Shown here one piece after another: positions 1-5,198 of a stretch of DNA of 5,198 nucleotides (positions are counted from its first letter, which is position 1; the number at the start of each line of letters is the position of its first letter). The notes below the pieces were generated by a model. The model did not search any database. It was not told the DNA's origin and worked only from the letters and a program-made list of their open reading frames with translations. The DNA is from an uncultured bacterium (GTDB lineage: Bacteria; Bacillota; Clostridia; Lachnospirales; Lachnospiraceae), in contig CAJMMH010000211.1 of assembly GCA_905214365.1 (NCBI GenBank), positions 1-5,198 on the forward strand, in the 5' to 3' direction. The position numbers and the translations under genes were made by a program.

Positions 1-17
1 GGTTACAGTTCACGGTA

Positions 18-41
18 GGAATTTTCTGAACTGAAAATTCC
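18..41. repeat. Perfect 9-bp inverted repeat in the upstream intergenic region
   Basis: GGAATTTTC (18-26) and GAAAATTCC (33-41) are exact reverse complements around the 6-nt loop TGAACT. A competing pairing exists, because CAGTTCA (6-12) is the exact complement of TGAACTG (27-33), which uses the loop and the first base of the right arm. No T-run follows, so this is not a standard intrinsic terminator. It may be one end of an intergenic palindromic element cut by the window edge, or part of the upstream gene's 3' untranslated region. The base pairing is seen directly and the role is unknown. Confidence 0.5.
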
Positions 42-62
42 GTAAGATAACGTAGCGGTAGT

Positions 63-91
63 GAAAAAACGCGTTTATGACGCGTTTTTTC
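63..91. terminator. Bidirectional intrinsic terminator
   Basis: GAAAAAACGCG (63-73) pairs perfectly over 11 bp with CGCGTTTTTTC (81-91) around the 7-nt loop TTTATGA. The stem combines a GC-rich upper part with an A6 run on the left and a T6 run on the right, so it has the form of a rho-independent terminator on either strand. GCGG (55-58) and CCGC (91-94) could lengthen the stem with a bulge. It most likely ends the transcript of the gene upstream of the window and insulates the three-gene cluster. Confidence 0.75.
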
Positions 92-112
92 CGCTCAAAG
101 AGATAACACAGA

Positions 113-142
113 GGACTGACAAAAGAATGTCAGTTTGTTTTG
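113..142 (+). terminator. Second terminator-like hairpin, possible leader attenuator of gene 1
   Basis: ACTGACA (115-121) and TGTCAGT (128-134) form a perfect 7-bp stem with the 6-nt loop AAAGAA, extendable by two G-T wobbles. A U-rich tail, TTGTTTTG (135-142), follows at once. The shape fits a + strand intrinsic terminator of modest strength. It lies 80 bp before the gene 1 start and about 25 bp after the stronger hairpin at 63-91. It could be a back-up terminator for the upstream gene or, if a promoter lies before it, an attenuator in the gene 1 leader. An operator-type dyad is a third option. The sequence alone does not decide between them. Confidence 0.45.
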
Positions 143-208
143 TATGCGGATAAATAGTTCCGGCAGAAATGGATTTTGGAAGAGCCGGGAGAAATGGCGG
201 AAAATGAC

Positions 209-215
209 GGAGGAG
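209..215 (+). promoter_or_regulatory. Shine-Dalgarno site that fixes the gene 1 start
   Basis: GGAGGAG lies 6 nt before the ATG at 222. This is a near-ideal ribosome binding site and favours 222 over the in-frame upstream candidates TTG 135, ATG 144 and ATG 204, none of which has a comparable site. Confidence 0.85.
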
Positions 216-221
216 AAAAGA

Positions 222-1196
222 ATGCGGAAAATTGTGGTGATGATTCCGGAAGCGGATCAGTATCGGGATCGGTTTGAGGCAGCAGCTGCAGGGCGAGCTC
301 AGCTGATCTGGATAAATCCGGAAAAAGAGGATGAGGTGGTTCCAGAAGATGCTGACGCGATCATTGGCGCGCCATCTCGGCATGTAGTTCATTGCATGAA
401 GCAGCTGAAATGGCTGCAGGCAACGTTTGCAGGCGTGGAAGGCTATGTATCTGATCCTCAGTTCCCGGAAGACGCGGTTCTGACCAATGCGACCGGAGCG
501 TTTGGTGTTGTTATTTCAGAGTATATTCTTGCTGGAATCCTTGCGTCGTGCCGCAGGCTGTATCAGTATAAAGATCAGCAGCGTAAGGAATGCTGGAGGG
601 ATGCGGGAAGCGAGACAATGCTGTATGGAAAACGGGCACTGATTCTGGGAGCCGGCGATATTGGAAGCCAGACAGCTAAGCGGCTTGCTGGATTTGATGT
701 ATATACGGTTGGTATGAGACGGACGCCGCAGGGGCCGCAGTCGTATTTTCAGGAAATCATCGGACCAGAAGCGCTGGATAGCGAGCTGGCGCAGGCTGAT
801 TTTGTGATTGGATGTCTGCCGAGTACATCGGAAACCATACATATGCTGGATGAGCGGCGGCTGCACCTGATGAAGCAGGGAGCAATGCTTGTCAATGTCG
901 GAAGAGGAAGTCTGATCGATACAGACGCGCTTGTGAAGGAACTGGAAAACGGTCATATTTCGTCAGCGGTACTGGATGTATTTGAGCAGGAGCCGCTTCC
1001 GGCAGATCATCCACTCTGGAAAATGGAGCAGGTATGCGTGACGCCGCATATTTCAGGGCAGAGCTTTGGACATGGTGCGCAGACACAGGATGCGGTAGCC
1101 GGCATCTGTATTGAAAATCTGGATCGGTATCTGAGTGGGAAACCGCTGAAGAACAGGGTCAGCTTTGCTTGCGGATATGCGGAAAAGAATAAATAG
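222..1196 (+). CDS. D-isomer-specific 2-hydroxyacid dehydrogenase (probable 2-keto acid / glyoxylate-hydroxypyruvate reductase type)
   Basis: This 324-residue cytosolic oxidoreductase should interconvert a 2-keto acid and a D-2-hydroxy acid using a nicotinamide cofactor. Its length is normal for the family. The split catalytic domain opens with MRKIVVMIPEADQ and includes the substrate-loop segment FAGVEGY (69-75). The Rossmann domain follows, with GAGDIG (143-148). The triad is complete: Arg228 in NVGRGSLID, Glu257 in LDVFEQEPLP and His276 in TPHISG. The Arg-Glu spacing of 29 residues matches that of D-lactate dehydrogenase. After the second Rossmann strand the sequence reads VGMRRTP (163-169), with arginines where NAD-specific members carry Asp, so NADP(H) use is inferred. 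The start at 222 is chosen for its Shine-Dalgarno site and because the first strand begins there; in-frame upstream codons would add up to 29 atypical residues. It is probably first in a transcript with the two genes downstream. The last five codons and the stop lie in a 36-bp duplication. The family call is firm, but the substrate is not determined and phosphoglycerate dehydrogenase is not excluded. Confidence 0.9.
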   Translation: MRKIVVMIPEADQYRDRFEAAAAGRAQLIWINPEKEDEVVPEDADAIIGAPSRHVVHCMKQLKWLQATFAGVEGYVSDPQFPEDAVLTNATGAFGVVISEYILAGILASCRRLYQYKDQQRKECWRDAGSETMLYGKRALILGAGDIGSQTAKRLAGFDVYTVGMRRTPQGPQSYFQEIIGPEALDSELAQADFVIGCLPSTSETIHMLDERRLHLMKQGAMLVNVGRGSLIDTDALVKELENGHISSAVLDVFEQEPLPADHPLWKMEQVCVTPHISGQSFGHGAQTQDAVAGICIENLDRYLSGKPLKNRVSFACGYAEKNK

Positions 1197-1250
1197 AAAC
1201 GGAGAAGCGGCAGAGCGGAAAAGAATAAATAGAAACGGAGAAGCGGCAGA
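1179..1250. repeat. Exact 36-bp tandem duplication across the gene 1 / gene 2 junction
   Basis: Bases 1179-1214 and 1215-1250 are identical over 36 bp. Copy 1 encodes the last five residues of gene 1 (AEKNK) and its TAG stop at 1194-1196, then the spacer with GGAGAAG. Copy 2 repeats all of this, including a second in-frame TAG at 1230-1232, and ends directly before the gene 2 ATG at 1251. The match stops exactly at both borders. Collapsing one copy would give an 18-bp gap between the genes instead of 54 bp, with the same ribosome binding site geometry. It is best read as a recent tandem duplication, though an assembly or cloning artefact cannot be excluded. Confidence 0.95.
1237..1243 (+). 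promoter_or_regulatory. Ribosome binding site of gene 2, in the second repeat copy
   Basis: GGAGAAG ends 7 nt before the ATG at 1251, with the GGAG core 10 nt away. An identical site at 1201-1207 in the first repeat copy has no start codon at a useful distance, so only the second copy should drive initiation. Confidence 0.6.
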
Positions 1251-3524
1251 ATGGAGCAGAAACAGGTTATCGCGGGACAGGAGACTGCGGATGGAGAGAT
1301 GAAGGAGGTACAGGACGAAAGTGCCGGTCAGAATCGGAATGCAGATCCTGAGACGGCTGCGGAACAGGAGCATCTGGAATGGATTGAGCGCTGTCTGGCG
1401 GAGCGGATTGCAGGACTGAATGAGGAACTGGAAGAAGGCGAAAAAGATGTTGAGGATATGCATGATTACTACTGGCAGAACTATACGGAGATGGATGAGT
1501 ATGGATATGAAAATTTTGATAACCAGCAGGCGCTTCTTCAGCAGGTATCGAGCAATAATGCAAAGCTGGATTTAAAGTACCGGCTGCGCAGAATGCAGGA
1601 TTCTCCATATTTCGGTCGCGTGGATTTCTTATATGAAGGAGATGAAACTCCGGAACCGCATTATATCGGAATTGCCGGTTTCTCAAAAAAGGATGGCGCG
1701 ATGCCTTTGATTTTTGATTGGCGTGCGCCGGTGTCCGGTTTATTTTATGATTTTGAAAAAGGGGAAGCGTCGTATGAAGCTCCCGGTGGGAAAATTACCG
1801 GAGAAGTAACGGCTAAGTGGCAGTATAAGATCCGTCGCGGGCGTATGGTATATGCGGTGGAAAGCGATCTGAAGATTGACGATGATATTCTGAAGCAGGA
1901 GCTTTCTTCTAATGGCGATGTGTCGCTGAAAAATATTGTCCGTACGATCCAGAAGGAGCAGAATCAGATTATCCGGAATACGAAAGACCGTATTCTTGTG
2001 GTTCAGGGAGCGGCAGGAAGCGGAAAAACATCCGTTGCGCTGCATCGGGTGGCATATCTTCTGTATCACGACCGGAAATCTCTGAAAGCAAATGAGATTC
2101 TGATTCTCTCGCCGAACCAGGTATTTTCCAGTTATATTTCGCATATTCTTCCGGAGCTTGGCGAAGAAAATATTCGTGAAATGAGTTTTGATTATTTCGC
2201 GTGGAAAGAACTGCGGGAAACGGCGGGGGACTGTGAGGACTGCTATGATCAGTTAGAGCGCGTTCTGGAGCGCGCCGGAAAGCAGGCGGTAGAAAAGACA
2301 GCGTCGGGCGGAGTGGTATTGGCAGCACCTCTGGAAAATGAGGATCGGAAATGGGATAAGCAGTCGAAAGAATTTATTGAGGAGCTGCGCGGATTTCTGC
2401 TGAACCAAGAGGATGCACTGGTGACGATTCGCGACGTCAGTTATAAAAGGCTTCAGAAAACGGAGGCGCAGCTCAATGAACTGTTTTATTTTAAATTTCC
2501 TGACATTCCGCTGTTTCGCCGGATGGAAGCAGTGATGGAATACGTGACAGATGAAGCGGAAACGCTGGCGGGAAAGGATTTTGATGACGGCCAGAAGGAG
2601 AAAATCCGCCAGCTGTTTGACTCCATGTATGAGACAAGGGATATTTATGTTCTTTACAGCCGTTTTCTGGAAAGTATGGGACTGGAACCGCTGCCGGAGC
2701 GGGAACCGAAGGACCGGGTGATTCCGTATGAAGATCTGTATCCGATGCTGTATATGAAATATGAACTGGAAGGGGCGGGAAACCGCCGCCGCGTCCGTCA
2801 TCTGGTGATTGATGAGATGCAGGATTATTCTTATGTGCAGTATCTGATTCTGGCAAAGCTGTTTCCGTGTCGGATGACGATTGTGGGAGATCGCTGCCAG
2901 ACGATGGGAGAGAATCGCCGGGATGTGATGCGTTTTTTGCCGTCTGTTCTTGGAAAGGATATCCGGATGCTTTCGATTGAAAAAAGCTACCGGAATACTG
3001 CGGAGATTGCGGATTATGCGCAGCAGCTGATCGGAACGCAGACGATAGAGAACCTCGGAAGGCACGGAAAAAAGCCGGAGGAGCTGGCTGCGGCCGGAAT
3101 GAGGGAAGCGGCAGAGCTAGTGCTTGACAGATGCCGTACAGCGGGGATTTGTGGGGGACGCGTTAAAGAAGGCGTATTTGAAAGGGCAGAAGATTGCGGG
3201 GAAAGAACCGGAGAAGAGCGGTTTGAGACGTCGGCCGTTATCTGCATGACGATGGAGGAAGCACGGGAGATATACGGTCTGCTGAAGGAGTATCTGGGAG
3301 AGCGTGCGGATGGGGGTACTGCATTGAGCCTGATTGATAAAAACAGCGAGACTTTCCGGCCGGGTCTGGCAGTTACGACCTTTTATCTGGCAAAGGGTCT
3401 GGAATTTGACCAGGTTTTCCAGATATATCGCAGCTGCGAGTGGGAGCCGGTGCATTGTCAGGCAAGGTACATTGCGGCAACCAGAGCGTTGCATGAGCTT
3501 TATGTCATTGAGCGGCAGACGTAA
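1251..3524 (+). CDS. helD: HelD-family RNA polymerase recycling ATPase (UvrD/Rep-like superfamily 1)
   Basis: The 757-residue product has a length typical of Firmicute HelD. Members use ATP-driven domain motions to release RNA polymerase from stalled or post-termination complexes, and some affect rifamycin sensitivity. After a hydrophilic Gln/Glu-rich tail (1-38), a predicted coiled-coil arm (about 39-116) has an acidic, aromatic tip (66-90); in known HelDs this arm enters the polymerase secondary channel. Then come the family blocks SPYFGRVDF (118-126) and IFDWRAP (154-160). Helicase motifs are complete: Walker A GAAGSGKTS (253-261, Lys259), motif Ia near 283-304, Walker B VIDEMQD (519-525), motif III IVGDRCQ (544-550), motif IV EKSYRNT (577-583, Arg581), motif V KGLEFD (715-720) and motif VI RYIAATRA (739-746, Arg745). 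The roughly 210 residues between Ia and Walker B match the HelD-specific insertion into the polymerase main channel. A charged stretch (604-660) between motifs IV and V may be a flexible linker. Trp190 sits in KWQY, where I recall Arg in relatives. UvrD or PcrA is unlikely given the N-terminal arm. Confidence 0.92.
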   Translation: MEQKQVIAGQETADGEMKEVQDESAGQNRNADPETAAEQEHLEWIERCLAERIAGLNEELEEGEKDVEDMHDYYWQNYTEMDEYGYENFDNQQALLQQVSSNNAKLDLKYRLRRMQDSPYFGRVDFLYEGDETPEPHYIGIAGFSKKDGAMPLIFDWRAPVSGLFYDFEKGEASYEAPGGKITGEVTAKWQYKIRRGRMVYAVESDLKIDDDILKQELSSNGDVSLKNIVRTIQKEQNQIIRNTKDRILVVQGAAGSGKTSVALHRVAYLLYHDRKSLKANEILILSPNQVFSSYISHILPELGEENIREMSFDYFAWKELRETAGDCEDCYDQLERVLERAGKQAVEKTASGGVVLAAPLENEDRKWDKQSKEFIEELRGFLLNQEDALVTIRDVSYKRLQKTEAQLNELFYFKFPDIPLFRRMEAVMEYVTDEAETLAGKDFDDGQKEKIRQLFDSMYETRDIYVLYSRFLESMGLEPLPEREPKDRVIPYEDLYPMLYMKYELEGAGNRRRVRHLVIDEMQDYSYVQYLILAKLFPCRMTIVGDRCQTMGENRRDVMRFLPSVLGKDIRMLSIEKSYRNTAEIADYAQQLIGTQTIENLGRHGKKPEELAAAGMREAAELVLDRCRTAGICGGRVKEGVFERAEDCGERTGEERFETSAVICMTMEEAREIYGLLKEYLGERADGGTALSLIDKNSETFRPGLAVTTFYLAKGLEFDQVFQIYRSCEWEPVHCQARYIAATRALHELYVIERQT

Positions 3525-3548
3525 AACGGAACGAACAGAAATGAGTGC

Positions 3549-3558
3549 AAGGGGCAGG
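3549..3558 (+). promoter_or_regulatory. Ribosome binding region of gene 3
   Basis: AAGGGGCAGG holds two purine-rich candidates, AAGGGG and CAGG, upstream of the ATG at 3569. The AGG closest to the start ends 10 nt before it. The site is moderate rather than strong. It lies inside the extra codons that a GTG start at 3545 would add, which argues for 3569 as the real start. Confidence 0.5.
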
Positions 3559-3568
3559 AAAAACAGAC

Positions 3569-5059
3569 ATGGAGTTGTATAAAAAACTAAAGCAGTATCA
3601 GGAAACAGATGCGTATCCGTTTCACATGCCGGGGCATAAGCGGAACCGGGAACTGATGAGGGAAATTTACGGCGGGGAACCATGCAGTCCGTTTGATGTG
3701 GATATTACGGAAATTGATGGATTTGACGATCTGCATCATGCGGAAGGAATTTTGCGGGACGCGATGGAATTTATGGCACGGACCGTTGGCGCGAAGGAAT
3801 CCAGGTTTGTTGTAAACGGGTCATCAGGCGGGATTCTCGCGGCAATTTACGCGGCGTGCAGACCAGGAAGCGGATTGGCTGCAGCGAGAAACTGTCATCG
3901 CAGTGTGGCACACGGAATGCAGCTTCGCCAACTGGTTCCATATTACATTTATCCTCAAGATGATCCCATTTTGGGGATAAGTATGGGGATAACTCTGGAA
4001 ATGGTTGAGGATATCCTGGAAAAACATGGGGATATCTCTGCCGTACTGGTAACTTCGCCCACATATGAGGGGATTGTATCAGATATCCGGGGAATTGCGG
4101 AGGCAGCGCACCGGCATCATGCACTGCTGATTGTGGATGAAGCGCATGGAGCGCATCTGCCGTTTGGAAAAGAGTCGGGACTTCCGGAAAGCGCTGTGAC
4201 ACAAGGCGCGGATCTTGTGATTCAGAGTCTTCATAAAACGCTGCCGGCACTGACGCAGAGCGCGGCGCTGCATATCTGCAGCGACCGAGTAGATATCGGC
4301 CGTGTCGATCAGGGATTGCGGATGTTTGAAACGTCCAGTCCGTCTTATGTAATGATGGCTGGCATGGACGCATGTATGCGGTATATGGCATCGAAGGGAA
4401 GCGAACGAATGAAACGCGTGAACGAGGAGGTTGATGAGATTTACCGCCGCGTTTCCCGAATGGAAGAATTGCGCCTGCTGACACCGGAGGCAGTGACTGC
4501 GGCGGGGCCATTTTCCTTTGACCGGATGAAATTGGTGCTCTCTGCGGCACATCTGCCGCATTTTGGCGGAGAACTGCACCGGATGCTTTCACAGAGATGG
4601 CATCTGCAGCCGGAAATGTCAACACCGGAGTATGTCATTTTGATGACAACCGTTGGAGATCAGAGCAGCGGTCTGAAGCGGCTTGCCGATACGTTTGATG
4701 AGATAAACAGAGAACTGGCAGTGCTCAGAAAATGCAGAGACAGCGAAGCTTACGATGTCAGGAAGCCACAGGAGACAGAAGTTTCCGGTTCGCTTTTTGT
4801 ATTGCCGGAAGCGGAGGTTGTCGTGAGACCGGATCTTGCGGCGGAAGGAGAAACAGAAATGATTGATGTCGGATGTGCGGCAGGGCGTGTTTCTGCGGAG
4901 ATGGCGTATATTTATCCACCGGGAATCCCGTTTTTGATGCCGGGCGAGCGAATCCGAAAGGAGCATGTGCAGCTGATTCGCTATTACCGGGAATTTAACC
5001 GGGAGCTTCATGGAATGAACGATGAAACCGGTGAGACTGTGAAGGTACTTGTGCGGTGA
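3569..5059 (+). CDS. Orn/Lys/Arg decarboxylase, short PLP fold-type I form (arginine or lysine decarboxylase)
   Basis: The 496-residue enzyme should decarboxylate arginine, lysine or ornithine to agmatine, cadaverine or putrescine in the cytosol. Its size matches the short Firmicute form typified by Bacillus SpeA and YaaO, which lacks the N-terminal wing domain of the large acid-induced enzymes. Visible blocks are FHMPGHKRN (18-26), the phosphate loop NGSSGG (83-88), NCHRSVAHG (108-116) with His110 placed to stack on PLP, SPTYEG (163-168), and VDEAHGAH (189-196) with Asp190 facing the pyridine nitrogen. SLHKT (220-224) carries the Schiff-base Lys223, followed by ETSSPSYVMMAG (254-265). The C-terminal domain has the family block YPPGIPFLMPGE (449-460). 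No key residue is missing. An in-frame GTG at 3545 would add eight residues, but ATG 3569 is preferred because a purine-rich site precedes it and MELYKKLKQY is a typical family start. The 44-bp gap to the helD-like gene has no terminator, so co-transcription is likely. Substrate preference cannot be read from the sequence. Confidence 0.92.
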   Translation: MELYKKLKQYQETDAYPFHMPGHKRNRELMREIYGGEPCSPFDVDITEIDGFDDLHHAEGILRDAMEFMARTVGAKESRFVVNGSSGGILAAIYAACRPGSGLAAARNCHRSVAHGMQLRQLVPYYIYPQDDPILGISMGITLEMVEDILEKHGDISAVLVTSPTYEGIVSDIRGIAEAAHRHHALLIVDEAHGAHLPFGKESGLPESAVTQGADLVIQSLHKTLPALTQSAALHICSDRVDIGRVDQGLRMFETSSPSYVMMAGMDACMRYMASKGSERMKRVNEEVDEIYRRVSRMEELRLLTPEAVTAAGPFSFDRMKLVLSAAHLPHFGGELHRMLSQRWHLQPEMSTPEYVILMTTVGDQSSGLKRLADTFDEINRELAVLRKCRDSEAYDVRKPQETEVSGSLFVLPEAEVVVRPDLAAEGETEMIDVGCAAGRVSAEMAYIYPPGIPFLMPGERIRKEHVQLIRYYREFNRELHGMNDETGETVKVLVR

Positions 5060-5094
5060 AGAAAGCTGCCTGACGGACAGCGGATCAGGAAAGT

Positions 5095-5124
5095 GAAAAA
5101 ACGATGGAGCGGGAATGATTTTTT
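5095..5124 (+). terminator. Weak terminator candidate after gene 3
   Basis: An A6 run (5096-5101) faces a T6 run (5119-5124) around CGATGGAGCGGGAATGA, and AT/AT can add two pairs inside a mismatched internal loop. The GC clamp that makes the similar hairpin at 63-91 convincing is missing. It may be a decayed terminator or the edge of the structured element that follows. No better terminator is visible between 5060 and the window end. Confidence 0.25.
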
Positions 5125-5131
5125 AACAAAT

Positions 5132-5190
5132 CAAGGAAGTCCACTGCTTCCATTGCGAAGAGCAATAAGCAGTGGGTGGGGACTTGCTTG
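5132..5190. repeat. Long imperfect hairpin, probable dispersed intergenic element or structured RNA
   Basis: Four stem segments stack. CAAG (5132-5135) pairs with CTTG (5187-5190), AAGTCC (5137-5142) with GGACTT (5180-5185), ACTGCTT (5143-5149) with AAGCAGT (5167-5173), and ATTGC (5152-5156) with GCAAT (5162-5166). The loop is GAAGA. That makes 22 pairs in 59 bases, interrupted by a G-G mismatch, a 6-nt GGGTGG bulge and a 2-nt CC bulge. No T-run follows, so it is not a simple terminator. The shape suits a REP-like or miniature mobile element or a small RNA. The element may continue past the window end, so its limits are uncertain. Confidence 0.6.
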
Positions 5191-5198
5191 TATCAGGA

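Noticed and set aside
116..145. Possible sigma-A promoter with CTGACA (116-121) and TTGTAT (140-145) at 18-bp spacing
   Set aside because: The -10 match is poor, and the -35 box is the left arm of a terminator-like hairpin whose U-tail covers the spacer. Not strong enough to annotate.
135..221. N-terminal extension of the dehydrogenase from TTG 135, ATG 144 or ATG 204
   Set aside because: The extra residues are basic and unlike the family, no good ribosome binding site precedes these codons, and the strong GGAGGAG site points to ATG 222.
2253..3065. Open frame of 270 codons on the - strand, inside the helD-like gene
   Set aside because: It lies antisense to conserved helicase sequence, its translation is rich in His, Arg, Ile and Phe with no recognisable domain, and several overlapping antisense frames are open here. 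It is a codon-bias shadow.
3334..3582. Open frame of 82 codons on the + strand bridging genes 2 and 3
   Set aside because: It overlaps motifs V and VI of the helicase in another frame, and its product has no recognisable features.
3771..4625. Open frame of 284 codons on the - strand, inside the decarboxylase gene
   Set aside because: It is antisense to the conserved PLP-enzyme core, has a low-complexity Pro/Ser/Arg-rich translation, and shows no known motif.
5065..5081. Small hairpin GCTGCC / GGaCAGC just after the decarboxylase stop codon
   Set aside because: Six pairs with a bulged A and no T-run behind it. Too weak to call a terminator.
1..5198. Mobile element genes, CRISPR arrays, tRNA or rRNA genes, or a new multi-gene defence or toxin system
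   Set aside because: No transposase, integrase, regularly spaced repeat array, tRNA cloverleaf or rRNA sequence was seen, and all three genes belong to well-known housekeeping or metabolic families.

Overview
The window carries three complete protein-coding genes, all on the + strand and closely spaced, with short non-coding stretches at both ends. The coding style suggests a moderate-GC Firmicute, most likely class Clostridia and possibly Lachnospiraceae. The supporting signs are strong AG-rich ribosome binding sites, a HelD-type RNA polymerase recycling ATPase, a short-form Orn/Lys/Arg decarboxylase, and intrinsic terminators built on A/T runs. No marker gene fixes the taxon, so this placement is an inference.

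Layout. Bases 1-221 hold no gene. They contain a palindrome (18-41), a near-perfect bidirectional terminator hairpin (63-91), a second terminator-like hairpin with a U-rich tail (113-142), and the Shine-Dalgarno sequence of the first gene. Gene 1 (222-1196) is a D-isomer-specific 2-hydroxyacid dehydrogenase with an intact Arg/Glu/His catalytic triad and a cofactor loop that hints at NADP(H). Gene 2 (1251-3524) is a full-length HelD-family superfamily 1 helicase-like ATPase with all core motifs. Gene 3 (3569-5059) is a PLP-dependent decarboxylase of the arginine/lysine/ornithine group with the active-site lysine present. Bases 5060-5198 hold no gene. They contain a weak terminator candidate and a long imperfect hairpin that looks like a dispersed intergenic element or a structured RNA.

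The gaps between genes are 54 and 44 bp and no terminator is visible in either, so the three genes probably share a transcript. The known roles do not form one obvious pathway: gene 1 reduces 2-keto acids, gene 2 releases stalled RNA polymerase, and gene 3 makes a diamine or agmatine. Any functional link, such as a stress or stationary-phase programme, is speculation.

The clearest anomaly is an exact 36-bp tandem duplication (1179-1214 and 1215-1250). It starts inside the last codons of gene 1, copies its stop codon and the ribosome binding site of gene 2, and ends immediately before the gene 2 start codon. I see no mobile element gene, CRISPR array, tRNA or rRNA, and no convincing undescribed multi-gene system.
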